Assembly (NCBI GenBank): GCA_963789025.1
Contig: CAWBIT010000005.1
Location: 186,001-250,000 of the forward strand
Reading direction: 5' to 3'
Source: AP-15 sp963789025
Lineage (GTDB): Bacteria; Pseudomonadota; Alphaproteobacteria; ATCC43930; CGMCC-115725
DNA: 64,000 bases
Position numbers and translations under genes: made by a program. The stretch's first letter is position 1; every line of letters begins with the position of its first letter. Below the pieces are notes generated by a model that was not told the origin of the DNA, ran no database searches, and worked only from the letters and a program-made list of their open reading frames with translations. Positions 32,862-41,957 of this stretch are shown in pieces.

Positions 32862-34082
32862 ATGATGACGCTGTCGCCTGAGACCTCGACTGGCGAGGCG
32901 CGGGATGGACATGTGCGGCCGCGGTACAGGCCGTCGCTTGGTACGATCACCAAAATTATCGGCCTGCTGATCCTCTGCGCCGCCGGCTTGTTTGTAAGCA
33001 GAGTGCCTTGGAGCCATTGGGATCGGTTCTACGAATTGGCGCTGGGCTTTGCTGCTGCTGTGTTTGCTGCGGTTGTGGTTGGAGGACGCCTGCGCAACGC
33101 CATCATTGTCGTCGCCTCCGTTGTCCTGTGCCTGGCCGTCGCGGAGGCCTATGCGCTGGTCGCGTCGGCGCCCGCGATCGAAATCAGTACGCCCGGTTAT
33201 TTGTCGCCTCACCCGGTTCTCGGGTGGGGGCCCGGGCATCCCGGCGTGTTCCATGATCGAAAACTCGGCGGTAAGACAGGGAGCGTCATTTACGATGTTG
33301 ACTACACGATCGATGAGTTCCACAACCGCCAGGTGATCTCTGCGCCAACGGGTCCAACCGTCGCGTTCTTCGGGGATTCGATGACGTTTGGCCAGGGTGT
33401 GCCGGATGCCGACACGTTGCCGCAGGCGTTTGCAGACACCACTGCCGGATATCGGCTGCGCGTTCTCAATCTCGCCTTCCCCGGCTATGGGCCACAGCAA
33501 TTCTTGCGGGCGCTCGAAACCGACATGTTCGCGGATCTACTGACCGAGCCGCGTCTGTTCGTGTTTCTGACAGCGCCGTGGCATGCCGAGCGGTCCGCCT
33601 GCATGAGCTCTTTCGTGCTGAGCGCGCCACGTTATGTGATCGTGGCCGGACGACCGGCCTACAAAGACAAATGCATCGACCATTGGCCGGCGCGGCTGCG
33701 ATATTTGTTCACGCGCACCGCGATGTATAGCGTCTTCTTCGAGCCGGTGTTCGGCGGCGCGGGACCGGCCGACATGGATCTCTATGTCGCCATGCTGATC
33801 CGGGCCGGGCAGCTTGCGCGGGAGCGCTATGGCGTTCCCACCTTGATCCTTTACCAGCCATACGATGCATATGTGCGGCGTGCCGGCTTCACCGACCAGC
33901 AGATCATGCAGCGTTTGCGCGATGGAGGGTTGCTCGTTATCGATGCCGGGCTCGACCCGAACGACTTTCCGGGCCAGACTCTGAAAATCCCCGGCGATGG
34001 CCATCCGACCGGCGTCGCGAACCACGCCTGGGCTGTGCTCGTTCGCGATGCCCTGGCCGGCTTGGCAGCGCAAGCCCACTAA
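32862..34082 (+). CDS. membrane-anchored SGNH/GDSL-type hydrolase
   Basis: 406 residues from ATG 32862 (two adjacent ATGs). Two to three N-terminal membrane segments (about residues 30-48, 56-72, 78-97) precede a periplasmic domain. Block I is VAFFGDSMTFGQGV (Ser about 183) and the C-terminal DGHPTGVANH supplies the Asp/His pair. In between are LNLAFPGYGPQQFLRALE (Gly block) and LFVFLTAPWHAERS. SGNH proteins of this shape hydrolyse or transfer O-acyl groups on surface glycans or lipids. It lies between a membrane protein gene and the FkbM/glycosyltransferase genes, consistent with envelope modification. The 250 bp before it contain no convincing gene. Confidence 0.7.
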   Translation: MMTLSPETSTGEARDGHVRPRYRPSLGTITKIIGLLILCAAGLFVSRVPWSHWDRFYELALGFAAAVFAAVVVGGRLRNAIIVVASVVLCLAVAEAYALVASAPAIEISTPGYLSPHPVLGWGPGHPGVFHDRKLGGKTGSVIYDVDYTIDEFHNRQVISAPTGPTVAFFGDSMTFGQGVPDADTLPQAFADTTAGYRLRVLNLAFPGYGPQQFLRALETDMFADLLTEPRLFVFLTAPWHAERSACMSSFVLSAPRYVIVAGRPAYKDKCIDHWPARLRYLFTRTAMYSVFFEPVFGGAGPADMDLYVAMLIRAGQLARERYGVPTLILYQPYDAYVRRAGFTDQQIMQRLRDGGLLVIDAGLDPNDFPGQTLKIPGDGHPTGVANHAWAVLVRDALAGLAAQAH

Positions 34083-34288
34083 CCCTACTGCTGGTCGCTC
34101 CCAGGTTTGAGACGGTCTCTTTAATCCTTTCCTTCTATTAAATGGTGCGTGTGCGCCATGATACCGCGCATCAGCAGTGCAAAGCCGAACCGACAATTTT
34201 CAATTTTCAAATTACGACCTTGGGAATATGCGAGACCGTCTCCCGTCGTCAGAACATTAACTTGAACGTACCTTTCCCCTACGCGAGG
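34083..34288. other. AT-rich convergent intergenic region with an 11-bp inverted repeat
   Basis: No gene is seen. GAGACGGTCTC at 34109-34119 and its reverse complement GAGACCGTCTC at 34232-34242 flank an AT-rich core. The arrangement could be a bidirectional terminator or the ends of a short miniature element; homology does not extend beyond 11 bp. Confidence 0.35.
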
Positions 34289-35128
34289 CTAAATTGTGGC
34301 ATGCTTGATTTCTAACAATGTTGCCAGTAGTCGGTCTGGTACGCTCTCGACTATGCTTGTACGACCCAGCGGGGCAAATCCCTCAAATAATTTTTTCGCG
34401 CACGGACTCGACGCGAAAACAAATCCATCATACGATGTGGTCTCGTTATCAAAGTCGCTTGACACCTCCAGGACGTAACCTACCCTTTCAATCTCACTGA
34501 CGATTTTCGTGTGTAATTCCTGCGAATGAGTTGATATAAATAAGTGGTCAATGCGGCATCCTTTTAAACTATTTTGGCACCCTTCAAGCATCTGCGCTTC
34601 GTAACCCTGGATATCGGCATGCAAAATATCCAGGTGATCCATCGAGCTGCTGCTGAGAAACTTATCGATTTCCAGCTGGCCATGCCCCACAAAAAATTCA
34701 ATAAACTCCCCCTCGTAGCCGTTTCGATCAAAATTCCTGACTCCAGATAAAAAGTTGGTGGGGTCAGGTTCGACCAAGATTGTTGTCGACTTTGGTCGCA
34801 ATTTCTTTAACCACATCGAATAATGGCCCCAATAGGCGCCAAGTTCAATCATCAGGGGTGTTTCTGGAAGGTTTTTCAGCAGTTCTTGAAAAACATATTC
34901 TTCCAATGGTTCGTGAACGCCCCGATTTAATACTAACAACTCGCTGAACTTTCCATAATAAGCGCCAGCGCCATCAAGCGGGACAATATTACCGTTATGC
35001 AAATAAACCTCATTCTTCTCGACAACCCCGGCTAATGGAACTTTGTGGATAAGCAGGTTCAGGGGATCAGAGATCACCTCCCTAAACCGGCCGAGAATAT
35101 CGTCGGGAGTGGATTTCAAAGGTGTCAT
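34289..35128 (-). CDS. FkbM-family methyltransferase, copy 1
   Basis: 279 residues, ATG 35128. The SAM-binding start is TPLMIELGAYWGHYSMWLKK (about residues 90-109), the acidic strand end is TILVEPDPTNF, and the FkbM-typical ILHADIQGYEAQMLEG lies near 165-182. The family O-methylates sugar or polyketide hydroxyls. The gene is clearly more AT-rich than its neighbours and differs from the other two FkbM genes, suggesting recent horizontal origin. It is the last gene of the minus-strand surface-glycan group, but the 588 bp upstream are rearranged debris, so it may be transcribed separately. Confidence 0.85.
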   Translation of the reverse strand: MTPLKSTPDDILGRFREVISDPLNLLIHKVPLAGVVEKNEVYLHNGNIVPLDGAGAYYGKFSELLVLNRGVHEPLEEYVFQELLKNLPETPLMIELGAYWGHYSMWLKKLRPKSTTILVEPDPTNFLSGVRNFDRNGYEGEFIEFFVGHGQLEIDKFLSSSSMDHLDILHADIQGYEAQMLEGCQNSLKGCRIDHLFISTHSQELHTKIVSEIERVGYVLEVSSDFDNETTSYDGFVFASSPCAKKLFEGFAPLGRTSIVESVPDRLLATLLEIKHATI

Positions 35129-35354
35129 GACGAAGTTCCGCGGTGAAAGCGATAAAGGTTTGTTTAGAGGGGGCTAGCCCGGATACCCAGGCCAGAGAGC
35201 GTCATTGTCTGGTTTTCCGGCATCCATGACAAGAAGCCGCGCCTGCGGCCGTCCTGCGGCCGGCTGCCATGGAGAGACCAGACCGATAGTTACCCACCGG
35301 GCAACACCCGCTCGAACGAGCAGGGTGCTGAAAAATGCCAGATGGGACTTCAAA

Positions 35355-35425
35355 ATCCGTCATTCCCGGAATCCATAACCCGCTGATAAAGATGGATTCC
35401 CGCTTTCGCGGGAATGACGGTGAAC
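35355..35425. repeat. REP-like palindrome (GGAATGACGG type)
   Basis: CCGTCATTCCCGGAATCC at the left is answered by GGATTCCCGCTTTCGCGGGAATGACGG at the right, with an internal CCCGCTTTCGCGGG hairpin. This is a widespread gene-flanking repeat type in proteobacteria, distinct from the two large palindromes in the first 12 kb. Confidence 0.7.
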
Positions 35426-35529
35426 TCGGTTTTCGGTGGTTTCCGACGCACCCGCAACCTTTTTCAGCAACCTGCTGGGGAACCGGTTGGAACCTACTAA
35501 GCATGCATCGCAGGTCAAGGAGACTTGAT

Positions 35530-35720
35530 GTACCTATATGGGTTCACGGGAAACTCGGGCGGTCGAGCTTGATCAGAAAGGACCGGGCAGACCCTAGGTG
35601 CCGATCTTATGGTCGATGGTGGATTGGTATTGCGCAGGGTCTCCGTCGTCCCGCATAGACTTGCCGAAAAAGACCGACATTGTTGCGTGACCTCGGACAG
35701 ACAGCGAGACTGTCTTTTAG
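35530..35720. pseudogene. scrambled mosaic of FkbM gene fragments
   Basis: Four blocks are visible. 35535-35563 matches 36735-36768 (3' end of FkbM copy 3). 35562-35622 matches 36997-37058 (middle of the same gene). 35622-35659 matches 36936-36974. 35660-35693 is the reverse complement of 37495-37525. It then runs directly into 35700-35830, similar to 37525-37650. Blocks are short, out of order and mutated, so no protein is encoded. It is evidence of repeated duplication, deletion and inversion between the methyltransferase genes. Confidence 0.65.
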
Positions 35721-36574
35721 AGCCGGCAGGGTTGCGTGTTGTGTACTTTATTTTTCAGACACTCTGTCAAATCTTTCAATTCTGGCCAATTTGTGAAGCG
35801 GGTCAACCAACGGAAGCCCCGTCGGGAGAACAAGGCCTCAACCTGCTTTCTTAGCGCCTCCCGGTCTGACGCCAGTCGTTTCAACTCTACAACCTCAGCG
35901 GTTTCGAATCCGTCATGAATGTTTGGCGGCAGCCGGAACGCGTGACGCCGATCCAAGTCCTCTTCTCGCAAATAGAAATTATTGAGCCCGTCAAACCAGA
36001 CCTTATGATACTCGGCTTCGATGAGGATCGGCTCCCAAGTGTGCCAATTCTCCTCTTTCGAATTGACGACTGTCGCCTCGACGAGGAGGAGCCGAGGCCG
36101 GAATCTCTTCCAGTCCCCGCTCTGCAGAACGCCGAGTTCGCCCCCCTCGACGTCAATTTTCATGAAGTCAATGGTCCGGTCCTTGACATAAAGATCGCAA
36201 ACCTCAGCGAGCCGGACAACCTCAACCTGATGCGGGGTTGCGGCGAGTCCGGCGGTGGTGAGACGGTCGGCGACAGCGGAGGCGAGCGTCGAATTTTCAG
36301 CACAGGCAGGAATCTCGTAAAAAGTCGCGAAGCCCGGGCCGTTACCGATGGCGCATTGCAGGTTTATGTCTCTCGGTCGGGCCTCGCATAGCAGCGGGTA
36401 GAAACAAGAAGTCGGCTCGATGTTAACTCCGCACCATCCCCGATCGTAAAAATGACGAGTGACCGAAAGGAAGTCGGGGTGCGCGGCGCCAATGTTGACA
36501 TAGAAGCCGCGGTGCGTATCATCGAAAAGCCGGGCAATCATGACGTCTTCGAAATTCTGGGCGTATGAAATCAT
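35717..36574 (-). CDS. FkbM-family methyltransferase, copy 2
   Basis: 285 residues; ATG 36574 with GAGGAAGC upstream. It opens MISYAQNFEDVMIARLF, has the SAM-site segment GFYVNIGAAHPDFLSVTRHF (about residues 23-42), VNIEPTSCFYPLL, and TIDFMKIDVEGGELGVLQSG (about 135-153). After the catalytic domain a helical extension VVELKRLASDREALRKQVEAL and the tail FRWLTRFTNWPELKDLTECL follow. That tail is repeated, degraded, at 37550-37650. It is likely to methylate a glycan made or exported by the neighbouring genes. Confidence 0.87.
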   Translation of the reverse strand: MISYAQNFEDVMIARLFDDTHRGFYVNIGAAHPDFLSVTRHFYDRGWCGVNIEPTSCFYPLLCEARPRDINLQCAIGNGPGFATFYEIPACAENSTLASAVADRLTTAGLAATPHQVEVVRLAEVCDLYVKDRTIDFMKIDVEGGELGVLQSGDWKRFRPRLLLVEATVVNSKEENWHTWEPILIEAEYHKVWFDGLNNFYLREEDLDRRHAFRLPPNIHDGFETAEVVELKRLASDREALRKQVEALFSRRGFRWLTRFTNWPELKDLTECLKNKVHNTQPCRL

Positions 36575-36730
36575 TGCTTCCTCAAATTAGCAGCACGGCC
36601 CTTACAGCATGACGGTTCAAAATTGAATCGATCAAGCTTTGCGTCCCTTTGTTTCCGCGCATGATTTATCCAAGACGTCAGTAGCTCTTTTTTGTACATA
36701 CCGGCGCGTCTTCCGCCGCAGTCAGAACGC

Positions 36731-37471
36731 CTACCGATATGTGTTCACGAGAAACTCGGGGCGGTCGAGGCGCACAAAGAAAAGGTCAATCTGCCAGAAC
36801 GCGAAATCGAGAACGCGCCAATGCGGCTCGGACATGTCGATAACGCCAAACCCACGTTCGCGCATATAGGCGATGATCTCATGAAAAAGCGGGCTGCCTT
36901 CGATGAGGCGGAAATTGTAGGTCTCAACAACGAGGAGATTGGTATTGCGCAGGGTCTCCGTCGCCCCGCATAGAATGGGGACCTCGTAGCCGTGCGTGTC
37001 GAGCTTGATCAGATAGGGACCAGGCAGACCATATGCGCCGATCTCATGATCGATCGTGGTTTCTCGCACGACCTTGCGCGCGCCTTCGCTTCGCACCTTG
37101 CTCGCGAATCCGGTGAACAAATCGCTGTCGTCGAAGTAGATTTCCCCGCACGCGTCTCCCGCAGCCGCCAGGACATATTGAGCCTTTGGATGCGCGGAGA
37201 CATAGGCTTTGAGTGCCTCTTCATGCGGGTCTTGCGCCTCGATGAGCAGATAATGAGCATCAGGATAATGTTTCGCGCAGACGTCCGACCACCTCCCGTC
37301 GGAAGCTCCGATATCGATCACTGTACCGATTTCGACGTCGCGGTTCGCCACGCGCCAGAGCGCGCGGTCGGTGGACATGGCGCGAAGAGTGACGATTTCC
37401 GGCGGCTCGACGAGCAATTTATCCGGCGACGAATCAGTTGCTGCGGGGGAAGGGCGGAAAATCCGTCTCAT
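36731..37471 (-). CDS. FkbM-family methyltransferase, copy 3
   Basis: 246 residues from ATG 37471; a TTG at 37480 with AAGGAG six bases upstream, or ATG 37528, are alternatives. It shows GTVIDIGASDGRWSDVCAKH (SAM motif I), YLLIEAQDPHEEALKAY, and PGPYLIKLDTHGYEVPILCG, the FkbM core. The C-terminus FAFWQIDLFFVRLDRPEFL is natural. Fragments of this gene are scattered in the 35530-35720 mosaic. It precedes copy 2 on the same strand with about 155 bp between them that carries repeated debris (36688-36730 resembles 37683-37735). Confidence 0.85.
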   Translation of the reverse strand: MRRIFRPSPAATDSSPDKLLVEPPEIVTLRAMSTDRALWRVANRDVEIGTVIDIGASDGRWSDVCAKHYPDAHYLLIEAQDPHEEALKAYVSAHPKAQYVLAAAGDACGEIYFDDSDLFTGFASKVRSEGARKVVRETTIDHEIGAYGLPGPYLIKLDTHGYEVPILCGATETLRNTNLLVVETYNFRLIEGSPLFHEIIAYMRERGFGVIDMSEPHWRVLDFAFWQIDLFFVRLDRPEFLVNTYR

Positions 37472-37721
37472 GGAAAACAAGAATTGCTCCTTTCCAAGGT
37501 CACGTAACGATGCCGTCTTTTTCGGCAAGCAGCGACGCCGTCTTTTTTCGAGCTGGCAGGTGTGGTGTCGTATTCTTTACTTTTCAAACGTTCTGTTAAA
37601 TCTTTCAATTCTGACCGATTTGCAAACCGAGCCAGCCAACGGAAACAAAGGGATGCAGAGCCTGATCGATTCAATTTTGAAGTCTCTTTTTTTGAACGTA
37701 CCGCCGCGTTTTCCGCCGTTG

Positions 37722-38663
37722 TCAAACGCTTCTTGATCCGGCGGATTCCTTGTCGAACCACGCCCGGAGGCTGAGACGCCAATGTTCCGCTTTGAACGCC
37801 TTGGTGCCGAGAAATGGAAGCGCGCACATTGGCCAACGCTCACACACCCATGGCCCGCCGTAATGGCGCAGCAAGACTCGATATTCGAAGCCTGCCTTCG
37901 CATATCTTTTTGAAATTTTGACGCGTGTCTCCACCTCGTCGGGAGAGAGCGACGAATCGATTTCCGCGTGATAGCGCCTCATATCATCTGTGAGCTGACC
38001 TGCTCGCATCCGGAAACAACCCAGAATGGCGTCGACAATGACGAGGTCGCTTTGCATCGCAAAGCGCCGCCAGAGATCGAAGTCGCCGGCAAACCGGAAA
38101 TTTGCATTGAGGCCACCTGTCTTTTCCCACAATCCGGATCGCCAGAACGTGCCTTCCTGCTGAATGAAAGGCCGCGCGAAGCGGCCCTCGAAAATACCGG
38201 CGGCTATGGCTTTTCGCGGGAAAGGAACGATCGGCGAAATATGCAGCATTCCGCCAGCTTCGTTGATGACGGTGGGCCGCCCCGTCACCCAGTCGATATC
38301 GGAATGCTTGTCGAAGATCTCCGCGACCGTAACGAAGGCGCCCGGTTCGTAACGGTCGTCGGCATTGATCCAGGCCATCAAATCCGAAACGCCGCAGGCC
38401 GCAAAACCGCGATTGACCGCATCATAGAGTCCACGATCGGGTTCGCTCGAAAAAGAAAATTTTATTCCCGCGCAATTGATCGGGAAGTCATTCGCAAGGC
38501 GCTTTTGCCACGCGATCAATAGATTGATTGTTGAGTCTGCTGATCCGCCATCTTGAACATGGTAGCGGATCGAAAAAGGCCCCGTTTGGCTGACCACACT
38601 CAAAATCGTTTCATTGATAAACTTCTCTCCGTTGAGAACCGGCGTTACAATATTAAATTGCAT
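37722..38663 (-). CDS. family 2 glycosyltransferase
   Basis: 313 residues from ATG 38663. GT-A fold: MQFNIVTPVLNGEKFINETI, YHVQDGGSADSTINLL, FSSEPDRGLYDAVNRGF, and the DxD-equivalent LMAWINADDRYEPGAF (about residues 92-107). Then HISPIVPFPRKAI, IQQEGTFWRSGLWEKTGG and FAGDFDLWRRFA follow. The ending SLRAWFDKESAGSRSV lies in the repeated tail region 37680-37780. The protein adds a nucleotide-activated sugar to a glycan or lipid acceptor on the cytoplasmic side; donor and acceptor cannot be read. It lies just downstream of the GT4 gene on the same strand. Confidence 0.88.
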   Translation of the reverse strand: MQFNIVTPVLNGEKFINETILSVVSQTGPFSIRYHVQDGGSADSTINLLIAWQKRLANDFPINCAGIKFSFSSEPDRGLYDAVNRGFAACGVSDLMAWINADDRYEPGAFVTVAEIFDKHSDIDWVTGRPTVINEAGGMLHISPIVPFPRKAIAAGIFEGRFARPFIQQEGTFWRSGLWEKTGGLNANFRFAGDFDLWRRFAMQSDLVIVDAILGCFRMRAGQLTDDMRRYHAEIDSSLSPDEVETRVKISKRYAKAGFEYRVLLRHYGGPWVCERWPMCALPFLGTKAFKAEHWRLSLRAWFDKESAGSRSV

Positions 38664-38748
38664 GGTAATATCCTTTTTTTTCGATCCCTTCTCGGCCGCT
38701 TCGAGATGGCGCTCGCACCGTTCAAGCAAACGTGGCGGGACTGAAAAT

Positions 38749-39984
38749 CTAGCGCGCCGCGTGAGCCAAAAGAACGTCGACATAGGCTTCCGCGCTGTGC
38801 GTGTGCGCGAAAGCTTTGGCCAGTTTCGCGGCCCGCGCATGGCTATCGGCCAGCCGGCTGCAGAGCCGCATGATGGCGGCGGCCAGCGTCGCAGAGTCTT
38901 GCGGAGAAAAAACCTCTCCCTCCGCCTTTCCGCTGGCAATGCTGGCGCCTGCGAAAGTTCCAGCGGAGGCGACGACCGGGCGTCCGGCGGCGACCGACTG
39001 GGTAAATATGCCTGATCCCCGAAAGCCGAAGAGAACCGGATCATAGGGCAGCATCATCGCATCGATCTTGCCGGTCTCGACCGTGTATTCTTCATGGCCG
39101 AGCACCCCCTCCACCAGGCGAACGCCCGGGATCTGCCGCAACGCGCGTTCGGCCGCGACGGTCGCCGGCTCCCATCCGCTATGCTGGAGTTGGACGGTGA
39201 AATTCGCGTCGAGGCCGCGTGCACGGCAAATTTCTATCGCCTGGGGCAAAAGGTGAAATCCCTTTTCGCATTTGGAATAGCCAAAAAAACCGAACGCCGG
39301 CCTGCCCGAGCAAGGCGCCGCCGGCTCGGCGTCGCCAAAGGGCACGGGCAGGATCCGTGTCTCAATCCCATATTGATCGCGATATACGCGGGCGATCGCT
39401 TCGTTTTCGGTCGTGAAGAAGAGCGTTTTGCCGATCATCGGCCCCGCCAGCGCGAAGGCCTGCCGATAGAGGCTTTGGCCGAGCTTGCTGTTGCGCCCCC
39501 ATGGCGTCCAACTTGGCGCGAACATCAAATGGCAGACGACCCGCAGGCGCTCGCCATCCGCTTTCGCGCGCAGAGTTCGGATCAGTCCAACAATCTGGTT
39601 CTGCGATACGGCGGGCGCGACGATGAGCTTGTCGGAACTCCATATATCAGGCGGCAGAGCGGCGAGATCCCGCTCATAAGACGCGTTGAGGACTCTTGCG
39701 CTCCTGCACTCCGATGGAATAGTCGCGTCGAAAGCACGGCCGCGCGCCAAACCAAAGAGTCTCAGCAACAGCTCATTCAGGGTGGGGCTTTCGCTTTGAT
39801 AGAAGGAGCGGCTGAAATGCGGGAGCGCGCCGATCTCCGCGATGATCATCGGGTCGATGGATTTCATCCCAAAGGCACGATATCTGACCCCGCAAAGGGT
39901 CAGTCTCTCTCCTACCAGCTTTATTAAACTGTAGTTATGCTCTCCTTTCCCAATCAAACCATTGTCTACAAAAATAACTTCCAT
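38749..39984 (-). CDS. family 4 (GT-B) glycosyltransferase
   Basis: 411 residues from ATG 39984 (TTG 39987 precedes it). GT-B signs are the N-terminal MEVIFVDNGLIGKGEHNYSLI, the mid-protein start of the second domain PAFGFFGYSKCEKGFHLLPQ, and the donor-site region LPYDPVLFGFRGSGIFTQSVAAGRPVVAS with the E/D-poor variant GSGI. The last quarter carries SPQDSATLAAAIMRLCS. It acts on a surface glycan with the adjacent GT2. About 85 bp separate the two genes, so they are probably co-transcribed. Confidence 0.85.
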   Translation of the reverse strand: MEVIFVDNGLIGKGEHNYSLIKLVGERLTLCGVRYRAFGMKSIDPMIIAEIGALPHFSRSFYQSESPTLNELLLRLFGLARGRAFDATIPSECRSARVLNASYERDLAALPPDIWSSDKLIVAPAVSQNQIVGLIRTLRAKADGERLRVVCHLMFAPSWTPWGRNSKLGQSLYRQAFALAGPMIGKTLFFTTENEAIARVYRDQYGIETRILPVPFGDAEPAAPCSGRPAFGFFGYSKCEKGFHLLPQAIEICRARGLDANFTVQLQHSGWEPATVAAERALRQIPGVRLVEGVLGHEEYTVETGKIDAMMLPYDPVLFGFRGSGIFTQSVAAGRPVVASAGTFAGASIASGKAEGEVFSPQDSATLAAAIMRLCSRLADSHARAAKLAKAFAHTHSAEAYVDVLLAHAAR

Positions 39985-40150
39985 CAATTATTTTTCCCGA
40001 TTGACGGCCTAGGCATTGGTGGGTGTAGATCGGGAGACGAGTTGGCGTTGAAGATTGAAGGTGTTGTTGGACGGCGGGAGGCACTCTCAGGAAGCGTTGG
40101 GCGGATCGAGCTGACTTGAACCGCTGTAGCTTGCGTTCGATTGTTCCGAC

Positions 40151-40978
40151 CTAACGTGCGAGCCACCATCGCGGGACCCCGTTAGCGTGACAAAGCGCAG
40201 CGCGGGCCTCGGCGTCCAAGCGAAGGCGGATGCTATCGTCCTCCTCGGTTTCGGTCGCATCGTCATAAAGCCGGATAACGTCTTCCGCCTCGCCGCTCGC
40301 GCGGATCCCGCCGCCATCTACCCAAATGACCCGGTCACACAAGGCCTTGATCTGCTGCATATCGTGTGTAACCACTATCAGTGTGCCGCGGCGCCGGAAG
40401 GATTCCATGAAAGCGAGGCTTTTCCGTCGGAAAGCGGCGTCGCCGACGGCCAGCGCCTCATCGACGATCAGGATGTCGGCTTCGGCGTGAACGCAGATCG
40501 CGAAAGCCAGTCGCGAGCGCATGCCGGCGGAATAGAGCCGCACCGGCTGATCGAGAAACGGGCCAATCGCGGCAAACTCGGCGATCGATGGTATGCGCCT
40601 GAGTATATCCGACCGGCGCAGCCCAAGGACCGCGCTACTAATCAGCACATTTTGGCGGCCCGTCATCTCCCAATCGAAGGCGGCGCCGAGCGCCAGGATC
40701 GGGGCGATCCGTCCAGCCACGCTGATTTCCCCACAGGTTGGCTGTGTAATACCACACAGTAGCCGCAGCAGAGTTGTCTTGCCGGCGCCGTTCCGCCCGA
40801 TGATACCAACCAATTCACCCTGCTGCATCTCTAAATCGATATCGCGCAGCACCCAATATTCCAAGTAGAAGCGATGGAAGCTGCCGAAGAACATTTGTTT
40901 TACTTGGTCGCTCCGCCGGGCGTAGAGTTGATAGGCTTTGCCCAGGCCGAGACATCGGATCGCTGGGTCAGATGACAT
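40151..40978 (-). CDS. polysaccharide/teichoic-type ABC exporter ATP-binding protein (KpsT/Wzt family)
   Basis: 275 residues; the ATG overlaps the permease stop by 11 bp. Walker A GIIGRNGAGKTTLLRLLCG (about 59-77), signature LYSAGMRSRLAFA (about 148-160), Walker B ADILIVDEALAVGD (about 168-181) and the H-loop VVTHDMQQI. The N-terminal YQLYARRSDQVKQMFFGSFHRF is typical of the polysaccharide-export branch. There is no long C-terminal carbohydrate-binding domain as in some Wzt proteins, so no terminal-sugar recognition is expected. It pairs with the permease to export a lipid-linked glycan across the inner membrane. Confidence 0.92.
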   Translation of the reverse strand: MSSDPAIRCLGLGKAYQLYARRSDQVKQMFFGSFHRFYLEYWVLRDIDLEMQQGELVGIIGRNGAGKTTLLRLLCGITQPTCGEISVAGRIAPILALGAAFDWEMTGRQNVLISSAVLGLRRSDILRRIPSIAEFAAIGPFLDQPVRLYSAGMRSRLAFAICVHAEADILIVDEALAVGDAAFRRKSLAFMESFRRRGTLIVVTHDMQQIKALCDRVIWVDGGGIRASGEAEDVIRLYDDATETEEDDSIRLRLDAEARAALCHANGVPRWWLAR

Positions 40979-41888
40979 CGATCAGGATGCCCTTGTAGCG
41001 CGCGAAGACGGCATAGCCGCCACGGCAAACCGCGACCGACACAACGAGAAATCCGCAATAAGCGAGGGTCGGTGGCGAGCCCCCGTCGAGCACCGCAGCA
41101 CGCATCATCTCGATTGCCGTGCCGAGCGGGTTGGCGTATGCGAGCGCGCGCAACGGACCGGGAAGGTCCGTCACCCGATAGAATACTGGCGTCGCAAACA
41201 TCGCCAACGGAACGAAAGTAATCATGAGATAGGACATGTCACGGGTGAAGGCGCCGATCGCCGCCAGGAACCACACCATGCCAAGCAGAAACATGACCAG
41301 CGGCCCCACGATGAACGGCAGCAGCAGGATAGAGAGCGGCGGTATCCCATTGAGGGCGAGCTCGAAGACGAGGAGGACGAGAAAACTGATGCCGGCATAG
41401 CTCAGCGCGCGTAGTACCGCGGTCCACGCGAGCGTCTCGCTCGGAAAGATCGAGGTCTTGAGAAACCACGCGTGTTCGTGCATCAACAACGGGGCGCGGC
41501 TGCAGAGTTCGGCGAACAGGCCGAATACGATGAGGCCGACGAAGGTCGAGAGTGCATAACTCGACGTGTTGCCATGCGCCGTGGCTACCGGCAATTGCAT
41601 GGCTTTGGTAAGCGTCACCGTGTAGATTCCCAGCGTGATCAACGGGCCGACGACGGCCCATACCCAGCCGAATGCGGACCCGCTGAAGCGGTCCGCGAGC
41701 TCCCGCCGCAGCACCGCCAAAATCAGTTCGCGGTGGCGCCACCCAACGCTCAGCGGCGCCAGCGCCCCCCCCTCGCGCCAAGCGGTTCGACGCACCGCTT
41801 TGAGCGAGCGGTCAGACATCTGATGAGGCCGGTCCGGAAGGCGTCTCGAACCCCTCGTCCCATCCCGACGGTTGATAAAGACTGACAT
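40968..41888 (-). CDS. ABC-2 type polysaccharide export permease (KpsM/Wzm family)
   Basis: 306 residues from ATG 41888, six bases after GAGGGG; ATG 41819 is a possible internal start. The N-terminal cytoplasmic part WRHRELILAVLRRELADRFSGSAFGWVW is followed by six membrane segments, with FSGSAFGWVWAVVGPLITL and the C-terminal LAYANPLGTAIEMMRAAVLDG characteristic of Wzm/KpsM permeases. Coupled to the ATPase gene by overlap. The short divergent spacing (69 bp) to the LptF/G-like gene suggests a shared control region. Confidence 0.9.
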   Translation of the reverse strand: MSVFINRRDGTRGSRRLPDRPHQMSDRSLKAVRRTAWREGGALAPLSVGWRHRELILAVLRRELADRFSGSAFGWVWAVVGPLITLGIYTVTLTKAMQLPVATAHGNTSSYALSTFVGLIVFGLFAELCSRAPLLMHEHAWFLKTSIFPSETLAWTAVLRALSYAGISFLVLLVFELALNGIPPLSILLLPFIVGPLVMFLLGMVWFLAAIGAFTRDMSYLMITFVPLAMFATPVFYRVTDLPGPLRALAYANPLGTAIEMMRAAVLDGGSPPTLAYCGFLVVSVAVCRGGYAVFARYKGILIDVI

Positions 41889-41957
41889 CCCGAACCCCTC
41901 GCATTGCCCCCAAAGATTGCGCGATCGGCGTCGCTATGGTAAAAAACCGAAGGGGCC

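Noticed and set aside
32624..32881. 85-codon frame before the SGNH hydrolase gene
   Set aside because: No ribosome binding site, no family signal, and it overlaps the start of the SGNH gene in another frame.
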